Below, in pieces: positions 8,625-15,931 of a DNA stretch of 48,930 bases (its first letter is position 1; each line of letters begins with the position of its first letter). The notes beneath the pieces are model-generated. The model was not told where the DNA came from and did no database searches. It saw only the letters and a program-made list of their open reading frames with translations. The stretch is from Acidimicrobiia bacterium. Its GTDB lineage: Bacteria; Actinomycetota; Acidimicrobiia; IMCC26256; DASPTH01. Position numbers and translations under genes: made by a program. The DNA lies in assembly GCA_040880805.1 (NCBI GenBank), contig JBBDHW010000059.1:16379-65308 (forward strand), read 5' to 3'.

Positions 8625-9062
8625 CTACTCGATCTCGCGACCCGCGACGAAGCGCGCCGGATCATGAGCATTGCCGGCGTCGAACCCACCGCTGCGACGC
8701 ATGAACGTGGTGGAGCGCCGGTGGATTCGCCATCCATCGGCAGTCCTGCGGTACTGGTCGCTGTACCAGGCCAGGCGCATCTCGTGGGTCCCCTGTTCGA
8801 TGAAGACGTAGTGCTGGATGCCGGTCGCGGTGTCACCGTCGAACTCGACGAGCGGCACGTTGCCGATGTACTGCCCGGGTGGCGCGCTCTTCAACAGGCC
8901 CGGGAAGTCGTCGAGCGTGTACGGCGTCCCGAACGCGTTGTACTCACCGTCGGGGGTGAAGACCTCCAACCAGCGGTCCTCCTCCTTCCGTGCGCTGAAC
9001 GACATGTAGCGCGCCGCGAGCTGCTGGATCTCGAGCAGATCCGCCATCTCCTGCTGGTTCAT
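8625..9062 (-). CDS. SnoaL-like / NTF2-fold protein
   Basis: This 145-residue protein has the cone-shaped NTF2 fold pattern. A helical N-terminus (LEIQQLAARYMSFSAR) precedes WLEVFTPDGEYNAFG and a C-terminal sheet ending in GWRIHRRST. Members bind small hydrophobic molecules and include cyclases, isomerases, hydratases and plain binding proteins. ATG 9062 has GAGGAG 6 nt upstream. It sits between an SDR and the LLM enzyme in the catabolic run, so it probably handles the same pathway. The reaction is unknown. Confidence 0.75.
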   Translation of the reverse strand: MNQQEMADLLEIQQLAARYMSFSARKEEDRWLEVFTPDGEYNAFGTPYTLDDFPGLLKSAPPGQYIGNVPLVEFDGDTATGIQHYVFIEQGTHEMRLAWYSDQYRRTADGWRIHRRSTTFMRRSGGFDAGNAHDPARFVAGREIE

Positions 9063-9084
9063 TGGCTTCTCCTCGATGTGACGG

Positions 9085-9843
9085 TCACGTGACCCGTCCG
9101 CCGTTCACCCCGATGATCTGCCCCGTGACGTAGCCGGCCTCGTCCGACACCAGGTACGCGCACGCGGCGGCGATGTCCTCGGGGACACCGATGCGGCGAA
9201 CGGGCAGAGTGCGAGCGACGTCGTCCAGGGTGCCGCCGCCGAATCGTCCGGCCTCGGCCGCGCGCCGACTCATCGGCGTGTCGATGGCCCCGGGCGGGAT
9301 GGTGTTGACAGTTATGCCACGCGGTCCGAGCTCGAGCGCCAGCGTCTTCGTGAGGGCGATCACGCCGCCCTTCGACGACGCGTAGTGGGCCATCAACCGC
9401 GCGCCCGTCTGCGCACTCGACGACGAGATGTTGACGATGCGGCCCCATTTGGCCTCGAGCATGTCGGGCAACACCGCTTGCGTGCAGTGGAAGGTGCCCG
9501 TCAGGTTCACCGCGATGATGCGTTCCCACAGCTCCGTGCTGATGTCCATGAACTTGTCGAAGCCATCCTTGCCCGCCCCGTTCACCAGCACGAGCACCGG
9601 ACCCAGGGCGCGTCGCGTCTGCTCGACTGCCCCGTCGACCTGCGCGCGGTCGGAGACGTCGACCTGACACGCGATCGCCTCGCCGCCCGCGTCGCGGATG
9701 TCCTGCGCGGCTCGATCGGCCTGCTCGATGTCGAGGTCGAACACCGACACCTTGGCGCCATCGCGCGCGAGACGTTGACTGATCGCGAGGCCGATACCCG
9801 ATGCGCCACCGGTCACGACGGCGGTGGACCCTGCAAACGACAT
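9085..9843 (-). CDS. Short-chain dehydrogenase/reductase
   Basis: This 252-residue SDR has the cofactor motif TGGASGIG at 11-18, NGAG (88-91) and the catalytic Tyr154 and Lys158 in HYASSK. It ends in the usual VTGQIIGVNGG segment. Asp36 and Asp38 after beta strand 2 suggest NAD(H) rather than NADPH. ATG 9843 is chosen because AGGAG lies 6 nt upstream; GTG 9849 would overlap that RBS. It is probably a 3-hydroxyacyl-CoA or alcohol dehydrogenase step after the crotonase or mutase. It is 26 bp from the mutase small-subunit stop. Confidence 0.85.
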   Translation of the reverse strand: MSFAGSTAVVTGGASGIGLAISQRLARDGAKVSVFDLDIEQADRAAQDIRDAGGEAIACQVDVSDRAQVDGAVEQTRRALGPVLVLVNGAGKDGFDKFMDISTELWERIIAVNLTGTFHCTQAVLPDMLEAKWGRIVNISSSSAQTGARLMAHYASSKGGVIALTKTLALELGPRGITVNTIPPGAIDTPMSRRAAEAGRFGGGTLDDVARTLPVRRIGVPEDIAAACAYLVSDEAGYVTGQIIGVNGGRVT

Positions 9844-9869
9844 GCCCACTCCTGTTGCGGATACGAACG

Positions 9870-10277
9870 TCAGGCGACAGCGCCCGTGAGCTTACGGACC
9901 TCCGCGACCAGCGTCTCGATCGGTGTGCCGGTCGCGAACACCGCGGCGACGCCCATGTCGAGCAGTGCCTGGACGTCGGCTTCCGGCACCGTCCCACCGA
10001 CGACGACCTTGATGTCACCGACGCCGTAGTCGCGCAACGCCTCGACCGTCTTGCGAGTGAGGCCCATGTGCGCGCCCGAGAGGATCGAGAGGCCGACGAG
10101 GTCGACGTCCTCCTGCAACGCGACGGAGGCGATCGCGGCGGGCTTCTGGCGGATGCCGGTATAGATGACCTCGAAGCCGGCGTCGCGCAGCGCCCGGGCC
10201 ACGAGCTTCGCGCCACGGTCGTGCCCGTCGAGCCCGGGCTTCGCCACGAGCACGCGTACCGGCAACGGCGCGGGCAT
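9870..10277 (-). CDS. B12-binding small subunit of an acyl-CoA mutase
   Basis: This 135-residue protein is the cobalamin-binding domain of the methylmalonyl-CoA mutase family. D-G-H-D-R-G at 17-22 is the DxHxxG motif whose His replaces the dimethylbenzimidazole ligand of cobalt. GLSILSGAH and VVVGGTVPE complete the fold. It starts at ATG 10277, overlapping the last base of the large-subunit stop codon, so the two are translationally coupled. It pairs with the 530-residue subunit to give a heteromeric mutase like isobutyryl- or 2-hydroxyisobutyryl-CoA mutases. Its sequence alone does not tell the substrate. Confidence 0.9.
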   Translation of the reverse strand: MPAPLPVRVLVAKPGLDGHDRGAKLVARALRDAGFEVIYTGIRQKPAAIASVALQEDVDLVGLSILSGAHMGLTRKTVEALRDYGVGDIKVVVGGTVPEADVQALLDMGVAAVFATGTPIETLVAEVRKLTGAVA

Positions 10278-11869
10278 CAGAACACCGCCGGCTGCTGGTA
10301 CTCGCCCCACACGTCCTTGAGCTCGCGGGTGATCTCGCCGACGGTGCAGTACTCCTCGACACACTCGACCAGGTGCGGCATGAGATTCGCTTCACCTTGG
10401 GCGGCGTTGCGCAACTCGGCCAGGGCCGCGAGCGCGGCCCGGGTGTTGCGCGTGCGACGAACCTCGGCCAAGCGGTCGAGTTGAAGCTTGCGTGCGGCGT
10501 CGTCCATCGAGGGTGGCGCGAGCGACGGAGCGGGTTGGTCGCTCTCGTACCGGTTCACTCCCACGATCACACGCTCACCGGTGTCGATCTTTCGCTGAAC
10601 CGCGGCCGACTCGTCGGCAATGAGCCGTTGGACATAGCCGTCTTCGATGCAACGGACCATGCCTCCGCGACCTTCGAGCTCGGCCATGATCCCGATGATC
10701 TTCTCCTCCATCGCGTCGGTCAGCGACTCGACGAAGTACGACCCGCCCAAGGGATCGACGGTGCGCACGATGCCCGTCTCATGGGCGAGGATCTGCTGCG
10801 TGCGGAGCGCGAGCGTGGTGCTCTCCTCGGTCGGCAGCGCGAACGGTTCGTCCCACGCTGCAGTGAACATCGACTGGACGCCGCCGAGCGCCGCTGCCAT
10901 CGCCTGGTACGCGACCCGCACGATGTTGTTCTGCGGCTGCTGAGCCTGGAGCGTCCAGCCGCCGCACACCACGCCCGTGCGGAACATGGCGGAGCTCTCT
11001 TTCTGCGCGCCGTAACGCTCCCGCGCGATGTGCGCCCAGCGGCGCCGCCCGGCGCGGTACTTGGCGATCTCCTCGAAGAAGTCGTTGTGCGTATAGAAGA
11101 AGAACGACACCTGGGGTGCGAATTGATCGATCGTCATCCGCCCTCGGGACACGATCTCGTCGCAGTATGTCACCGCGTCCTGCAGGGTGAACGCCATCTC
11201 CTGCGCGGCGTTGGCCCCCGCATCACGGAAGTGCGCGCCGGCGACGGACACTGCGTTGAAGCTCGGCACCTCAGCGGCGCAGAATTCGATCGAGTCCGCG
11301 ATCAGGCGGATCGATGGCGTGGGTGGCCAGATCCACGTGCCGCGCGCGACGTACTCCTTGAGGATGTCGTTCTGCACCGTGCCCCGCAATTGCGCCCGCG
11401 GCACGCCCTGCTTGTCGCCGACCGCAACGTAGAAGGCGAGCATGATCGCGGCAGTCCCGTTGACCGTCCACGAGGTCGAGATGCGATCGAGTGGGATGTC
11501 GCGGAAGAGGATCTCGGCGTCGGCGAGCGAGTCGAGGGCGACGCCGACCCGACCGACCTCCTCTTCGACGTCGGGGTCGTCGGAGTCGTAGCCGATCTGG
11601 GTGGGCAGGTCGGCCGCCACCGAGAGCCCGGTGCCACCTTCCTTCAGCAGGAGCTTGTAGCGCTCGTTGGACCATTCGGCGGTCCCGAACCCCGAGTACT
11701 GCCGGAACGTCCAGAGCTTGTCGCGGTAGCCGCCCGGGTGGTTGCCCCGCGTGAAGGGGAATTCGCCCGGCGCGCCGATCCGTTCGAGGTGTCGCGGATC
11801 GAGATCCTCGGGTCCGTACGACTGGTTGACAGCGAGCCCGGCCTCGGTCGTGTACTCCTCGGGTGTCAC
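10277..11869 (-). CDS. Large subunit of a B12-dependent acyl-CoA mutase, novel active site
   Basis: This 530-residue TIM-barrel subunit of the methylmalonyl-CoA mutase family carries out carbon-skeleton rearrangements of acyl-CoA with the small subunit. By hand alignment, Tyr58 (RQYSGFG) matches Tyr89 of the Propionibacterium enzyme, Arg176 (KEYVARGTW) matches the carboxylate-binding Arg207, and His213 matches His244. The position of catalytic Tyr243 is Ala212 (GAH instead of GYH). Arg176 argues for a dicarboxylic acyl-CoA; Ala212 argues for an altered or larger substrate than methylmalonyl-CoA. GTG 11869 lies 6 nt after a -10-like TACGAT, so the transcript may be leaderless. It is divergent from the crotonase. 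Confidence 0.9.
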   Translation of the reverse strand: MTPEEYTTEAGLAVNQSYGPEDLDPRHLERIGAPGEFPFTRGNHPGGYRDKLWTFRQYSGFGTAEWSNERYKLLLKEGGTGLSVAADLPTQIGYDSDDPDVEEEVGRVGVALDSLADAEILFRDIPLDRISTSWTVNGTAAIMLAFYVAVGDKQGVPRAQLRGTVQNDILKEYVARGTWIWPPTPSIRLIADSIEFCAAEVPSFNAVSVAGAHFRDAGANAAQEMAFTLQDAVTYCDEIVSRGRMTIDQFAPQVSFFFYTHNDFFEEIAKYRAGRRRWAHIARERYGAQKESSAMFRTGVVCGGWTLQAQQPQNNIVRVAYQAMAAALGGVQSMFTAAWDEPFALPTEESTTLALRTQQILAHETGIVRTVDPLGGSYFVESLTDAMEEKIIGIMAELEGRGGMVRCIEDGYVQRLIADESAAVQRKIDTGERVIVGVNRYESDQPAPSLAPPSMDDAARKLQLDRLAEVRRTRNTRAALAALAELRNAAQGEANLMPHLVECVEEYCTVGEITRELKDVWGEYQQPAVF

Positions 11870-11872
11870 CGA

Positions 11873-11888
11873 GATATCGTATATTTTC
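11873..11888. promoter_or_regulatory. Overlapping divergent promoters with probable GntR operator (site A)
   Basis: GATATCGTATATTTTC sits in the 23-bp gap between the mutase and crotonase starts. It matches 14 of 15 bases of site B at 17230-17245 (opposite strand). TATATT (11880-11885) is 7 nt before ATG 11893, and TACGAT (minus strand, 11881-11876) is 6 nt before GTG 11869. Both transcripts could therefore be leaderless, and a repressor on this site would shut off both. The core resembles FCD-family GntR sites. Confidence 0.6.
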
Positions 11889-11892
11889 CCCG

Positions 11893-12678
11893 ATGACCGC
11901 GGCGGGCGACGTACGGCTCGAGCGCGACGGGCTCGTCACGGTGCTCACGATCGACCGTCCCGAGGCTCGCAATGCCATCGCGCGGGCGACCATGCGAGAG
12001 CTCGACGGCGCGCTCGACGAAGTCGAGGCGTCGGCGGCCCGCGTATTGGTGGTCACCGGTGCCGGTACCCGTGTGTTCGTCGCCGGTGGGGACCTGAAGG
12101 AGCTGGCGGCGGTCCGCACGCACGAGGACGCGACGGTCATGGCCGAGACCATGCGCGGCGTCCTCGACCGGCTGGCGACGCTGCCCGTTCCCGTGCTCGC
12201 TGCAGTCAACGGCGACGCGTACGGCGGAGGAGCCGAGGTGACGGTCGCCTGCGACATCCGCATCGCCGCCGCCGACGTGCACTGCGCGTTCAACCAGGTG
12301 GCGCTCGGGATCATGCCGGCATGGGGCGGCATCGAGCGGCTCACCGGGCTCGTGGGTCGCGGGCGGGCATTGGCCCTCATGACGACGGGCAGAGTGCTCG
12401 ACGCCGAGGCCGCACTCGAGCTGGGGCTGTTCGACGAAGTGGTTCCACGCTCGCAGTTCGACAGCCACTGGCGTGAAGTCGCCCAGCAGATCGCGTGCGC
12501 TCCGCGCGACGCCCTCGTCGGCATCAAGGCAGCGCAGCGGGCCGCGTTCCCCACCGCGCGGCCCGACCTCGCCGCACCCGCGATCGCGTCGTTCGCGAGC
12601 ACGTGGGTCGCGGAGGATCACTGGCGGATGGTCGAGGAAGCAGACCAACGCCGGCGCGCCGCCCGCGAGCGCGCCTGA
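11893..12678 (+). CDS. Enoyl-CoA hydratase/isomerase family (crotonase) protein
   Basis: This 261-residue crotonase has oxyanion-hole segments AGGDL (64-68) and GGGAE (111-115). Glu115 matches Glu144 of rat hydratase. The position of the second catalytic acid, Glu164, appears to be Gln135 (NQVALG), so simple hydration is not assured. Isomerase, hydrolase or retro-Claisen activity on a CoA ester is possible. It is transcribed away from the mutase operon from a shared control region and converges on a CoA-transferase gene. ATG 11893 is likely a leaderless start. Confidence 0.85.
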   Translation: MTAAGDVRLERDGLVTVLTIDRPEARNAIARATMRELDGALDEVEASAARVLVVTGAGTRVFVAGGDLKELAAVRTHEDATVMAETMRGVLDRLATLPVPVLAAVNGDAYGGGAEVTVACDIRIAAADVHCAFNQVALGIMPAWGGIERLTGLVGRGRALALMTTGRVLDAEAALELGLFDEVVPRSQFDSHWREVAQQIACAPRDALVGIKAAQRAAFPTARPDLAAPAIASFASTWVAEDHWRMVEEADQRRRAARERA

Positions 12679-12720
12679 GTACTCGTCGCTCGCTGCTCGT
12701 CGGGATACCCACCTCGCGGC

Positions 12721-12739
12721 CGCTCGCTCCTGGCGAGCG
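12721..12739. terminator. Hairpin between convergent crotonase and CoA-transferase genes
   Basis: CGCTCGC and GCGAGCG pair over 7 bp around a 5-nt loop, 43 bp after the crotonase stop and 54 bp past the CoA-transferase stop. It is probably a bidirectional stem terminator. Confidence 0.45.
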
Positions 12740-12792
12740 ACTCACTCGCTTCGCTCGTCGTCGCCGCATCTGCCGGAGTTCGTCCCAGCTTT

Positions 12793-13974
12793 TCAGCAGA
12801 CGATGCCGGCTTCTCGCAGTGCGCGGACTCGCGCCGGCGCGTAACCGAGGCCCTCCAGTACGTCGGTCGTGTGCTCGCCGAGGAGCGGCGCCGGACGGAG
12901 TGAGTCCCGCGCCTGAGTCGGCAACGGTCCTCGAACGTGCTCGTACCGGCCGTACGCCGGATGTTCGTTCTGCACGACGAGCCCGCGAGCGCGGGATTGC
13001 GGCTCCACGAGTGCGCGGGCGACGTCGTTCACCGTGCCGCATGCCACGCCGACTTCGCCGAGGCGCGCTTCCCACTCGCGACTCGATGCGGTGAGGAGCA
13101 CGCGCTGGACGCGCTCGATCACCTCCTCGCGTTGAACGAGTCGTCCCTCGCGCGTTGCGAAGCGCTCTGCCGCCAACGCCGTATCCCCGACCGCGTCGAC
13201 GAACCGACGCCACATGCCGTCGTTCCCGACGAACAGCGCGAGATGGCCGTCGGCGGTGCGGAAGTTCTGCGCCGGCACCAGCGTGGGGTGCGCAGAGTTC
13301 GCGGTGCGCGCGAAGCCGGCGTCGCCATTTCGCTGCCACGAGGCGAGGTACGTGAGCATGGAGATCTGCACGTCGAAGAGGCCGACGTCGACATGCGTGC
13401 CGATCCCCGTGCGCGACCGTTCCACGAGCGCGGCGCAAACGCCGAGCGCAGCGCTGATACCACCGCTGTGGTCGACGTAGGAGATTCCGGCCTTGGTCGG
13501 CGGTCCGTCGGGCTCGCCGGCGAGGCTCATCACGCCCGCCACAGCCTGGATCGTGTAGTCGTACCCGGCACGTTGCGCGTCGGGGCCGGTCTCGCCGTAA
13601 CCCGTCAGGGAGCACGTGACGACCGCAGGGTTCACCGCGTGCAGCGGGTCGTGGCCGAGCCCGAACTTCGCCAGCACGCCGGGGCGGTAGTTGTCGATCA
13701 CGACGTCGGCGTCGCGCACGAGATCCTCGACCACCGCACGGCCCTCGTCGGTCGCGAGCCTCACGCCGATCGAGCGCTTGCCGCTGTTCAGCGCCAGGAA
13801 GTACAGCGACTGCTCGCCCTGGAAGTGCGGGCCCATCGACCGCGCGTCGTCGGGATGCGAAGGATCCTCGATCTTGAGCACGTCGGCTCCGAGGTCGGCA
13901 AGCACCAGCCCCGTGTAGGGCCCGGCCAAGAAGTGGCAGAGCTCGAGGACGCGAATGCCGTCGAGTGGTGGCAC
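12793..13974 (-). CDS. CaiB/BaiF family (class III) CoA-transferase 1
   Basis: This 393-residue protein moves CoA between a donor thioester and a free acid. ELCHFLAGPYTG, ADLGADVLKIE, LNSGKRSIGVRL and TGYGETGP are family motifs. Asp168 in SYVDHSGG is the expected catalytic aspartate that forms the mixed anhydride. GTG 13974 begins 2 bp after the stop of the GntR regulator, so the pair is coupled. A second, diverged family member lies at 17279. The transferase may activate the pathway acid without ATP. Confidence 0.85.
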   Translation of the reverse strand: MPPLDGIRVLELCHFLAGPYTGLVLADLGADVLKIEDPSHPDDARSMGPHFQGEQSLYFLALNSGKRSIGVRLATDEGRAVVEDLVRDADVVIDNYRPGVLAKFGLGHDPLHAVNPAVVTCSLTGYGETGPDAQRAGYDYTIQAVAGVMSLAGEPDGPPTKAGISYVDHSGGISAALGVCAALVERSRTGIGTHVDVGLFDVQISMLTYLASWQRNGDAGFARTANSAHPTLVPAQNFRTADGHLALFVGNDGMWRRFVDAVGDTALAAERFATREGRLVQREEVIERVQRVLLTASSREWEARLGEVGVACGTVNDVARALVEPQSRARGLVVQNEHPAYGRYEHVRGPLPTQARDSLRPAPLLGEHTTDVLEGLGYAPARVRALREAGIVC

Positions 13975-13976
13975 GC

Positions 13977-14726
13977 CTAGGCCGCGCCGGGCTCGCTTGC
14001 TTCCAGCGGCTCGCCCGTATCGCGGTCCCAGTAACCCATCTCTTGGAGGATTTCCACGGCGAGGTCACCGCTCTCCGCGACGTGGTGCTCCAGCATTCGC
14101 TGTGTCTCGTGCGCGTCGTGTACCTCGAGCGCGCTCAGGATGCGGGCGTGGTGCTGCGCGGAGATGTCGGCCCACTGCGGGACGAACTCGAAGTAACGGA
14201 CGGGCAGGCTGCGCGACAAGAGCCGGAGCACGGAAGCCAGCCGACGCGAACCGCCCGCCTGGTTGATGATTTTATGGAAGTCGTGGTTCCACTGCGTCTT
14301 GTCCTCCGGGTCGGTGCAAGCGACGAACGACTCGTGGATGCGCCGCAGCTGTGCAAGCTGATCGTCGGTGAGCGAGGTGGCGGCCCGACTCCCCGCCAGT
14401 CCGGCGATGAGCCCGAAGATCCGGTAGTGGTCGACGATGTCCGCCCGTTCCAACCGCGCCACGAACGCGCCCCGGCGCGGCACCGCATCGATGAGGCTCT
14501 CCTGCGCGAGCTCGATGAGCGCTTCTCGCACCGGCACGCGGCTCATCCCGAGCACCTCGCTGATCTCGTCCTGATCGACCTTGGCCCCCGGGCGTAGCGT
14601 GCCCGTGAGGATCTGCTCACGCAGGTAGGCGGCCGCAGTGTCCTTGAGGCTCGGGTGGTTGATGGGTCGGGCGCGCAGGGTCGCTTCTTCGACGATCTCG
14701 ATCTCGGCCATCTCGTGGTCTCCCAT
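13977..14726 (-). CDS. GntR family regulator, FCD subfamily
   Basis: This 249-residue repressor has an N-terminal winged helix (residues 27-85: YLREQILTGTLRPGAKV, SRVPVREALIELAQE, RRGAFVARL). A C-terminal all-helical FCD ligand domain follows, with the metal-type residues in HDFHKIINQ and HHVAESGD. These regulators usually bind an organic acid or CoA ester and release DNA. It is upstream of, and coupled to, CoA-transferase 1. ATG 14726 directly follows an operator-like site and may be leaderless; ATG 14711 with GGGAG upstream is an alternative start. It is the obvious candidate to read sites A, B and C. Confidence 0.85.
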   Translation of the reverse strand: MGDHEMAEIEIVEEATLRARPINHPSLKDTAAAYLREQILTGTLRPGAKVDQDEISEVLGMSRVPVREALIELAQESLIDAVPRRGAFVARLERADIVDHYRIFGLIAGLAGSRAATSLTDDQLAQLRRIHESFVACTDPEDKTQWNHDFHKIINQAGGSRRLASVLRLLSRSLPVRYFEFVPQWADISAQHHARILSALEVHDAHETQRMLEHHVAESGDLAVEILQEMGYWDRDTGEPLEASEPGAA

Positions 14727-14742
14727 CGATATACAAAGTAAC
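14727..14742 (-). promoter_or_regulatory. Probable GntR operator/promoter (site C, autoregulation)
   Basis: The minus strand reads ACTTTGTATATCG directly before ATG 14726. The TTGTATAT core is shared with site B, and site A has TCGTATAT. TACTTT could be the -10 of a leaderless transcript. Confidence 0.5.
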
Positions 14743-14777
14743 CGCGTCGCGGTCGCGTACGGCGCACGACGCGCACG

Positions 14778-15815
14778 TCACGGCTCGTAGACCACCGTGA
14801 CCGCCGAAGACGCCGGGAAACCTTGGCAGGTGAGCACCCAGCCCTCGGCGACCTCCTCCGGGGTCAACGCGTTGTTGAGGCGCATCGTCACCTCACCATC
14901 GACGACACGAGCCATACAGGTCGCGCAGCTCCCTGCTTCGCACGAAAACGGCGCACGCAGTCCGGCCCGACGCGCGGTCTCGAGAATCGTCTCGCCGGCG
15001 CGGTACTGCACTGAGTGCGTGGTCCCGTCCAGCACGATGACGACGGATTCAGTCCCCGCGTCGTCCCCCGGGAGCGTCGCGGGCGGTTCGTCGCGGCGGG
15101 CCGCCGCTGCGTTGGCGAAGCGCTCGATGAACACGCGATCCGGCGACACGTGCAGCACGGCGAGCGCGTCCTCCACGACGTCCATGAACGCTGCTGGACC
15201 ACACACGTAGAAGTCGGCGTCGATGGCTGTGTTCACGAACTGCGTCACCGAGTCGGAGTGGACGAATCCGTGCTCGACGTCCAGGTGGTGCACGACCTCG
15301 ACCCGGTTCGGGTACGTGCACGCGAGCGCGTCGAGCTCGTCGGCGAAGATCACTGATTCGGCATTGCGGTTGGCGTAGAGCAACCGCACCGATCGGTCCG
15401 CGGTGGTCAGCGCGCTCTTGATCACCGAGATCACCGGCGTGATGCCGCTTCCGCCGCTGAACGCGACGAGGGGTGCGGAGCGGGGACGCAGGGTGAACAC
15501 GCCTGCGGGGCGGGTCAGGGCGAGAACGTCACCCTCGGCGACCTCGTCGAGCATCCAGTTCGAGACGCGGCCGCCGGGCACCCTCTTCACGGTCGTGGTG
15601 AGGTCGGGGTCGGTGTGCGGCGAGCTCGACATCGAATAGCAGCGGAGAAGGTCCTCGTCGCCGATCCGCACGCGGAACGTGCAGAACTGCCCGGCCTCGT
15701 AGGCAAAGTCGTCGCGCGCCTCGGCTGGTACGTCGAAGACGAACGACTTCGCGTCGTGCGTCTCCTGCACGATCCGCTTGACGCGCAGCGGATGGAACCC
15801 GTGGTCGGGGCTCAT
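14778..15815 (-). CDS. Ferredoxin--NAD(P)H reductase with C-terminal [2Fe-2S] domain (oxygenase reductase)
   Basis: This 345-residue protein has the domain order FAD, NAD(P), plant-type ferredoxin. RCYSMSSSP (58-66) binds FAD and GGSGITPVIS binds the nucleotide. The C-terminus holds the CEAGSCATC cluster motif and a distal Cys in LTCQGFP. It passes electrons from NAD(P)H to a partner oxygenase, as in KshB or PaaE. No oxygenase component is in the window. ATG 15815 starts the conserved region; the frame is open further upstream into a repeat. It lies between the amidohydrolase and the GntR gene on the same strand. Confidence 0.85.
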   Translation of the reverse strand: MSPDHGFHPLRVKRIVQETHDAKSFVFDVPAEARDDFAYEAGQFCTFRVRIGDEDLLRCYSMSSSPHTDPDLTTTVKRVPGGRVSNWMLDEVAEGDVLALTRPAGVFTLRPRSAPLVAFSGGSGITPVISVIKSALTTADRSVRLLYANRNAESVIFADELDALACTYPNRVEVVHHLDVEHGFVHSDSVTQFVNTAIDADFYVCGPAAFMDVVEDALAVLHVSPDRVFIERFANAAAARRDEPPATLPGDDAGTESVVIVLDGTTHSVQYRAGETILETARRAGLRAPFSCEAGSCATCMARVVDGEVTMRLNNALTPEEVAEGWVLTCQGFPASSAVTVVYEP

Positions 15816-15818
15816 CGG

Positions 15819-15856
15819 CCGGCCGTCCGGCCACACCTCCGCTGCATCTCCATCAC
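15819..15856. repeat. Direct repeat copy 1 (38 bp)
   Basis: The unit begins CCGGCCGTCCGGCC and ends CTCCATCACA. It matches copy 2 at 15881-15918 with one mismatch, at a 62-bp offset. The GGCCG-TC-CGGCC start can form a small hairpin. It lies between the amidohydrolase and reductase genes. Confidence 0.85.
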
Positions 15857-15880
15857 ATGGGTCGATTCCGCTTCGGCGTC

Positions 15881-15918
15881 CCGGCCGTCCGGCCACGCCT
15901 CCGCTGCATCTCCATCAC
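15881..15918. repeat. Direct repeat copy 2 (38 bp)
   Basis: Second copy of the repeat described at 15819, ending 13 bp before the amidohydrolase stop. Weaker similarity (CGATTC) continues past both copies. Confidence 0.85.
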
Positions 15919-15931
15919 ACAGGCGATTCGA

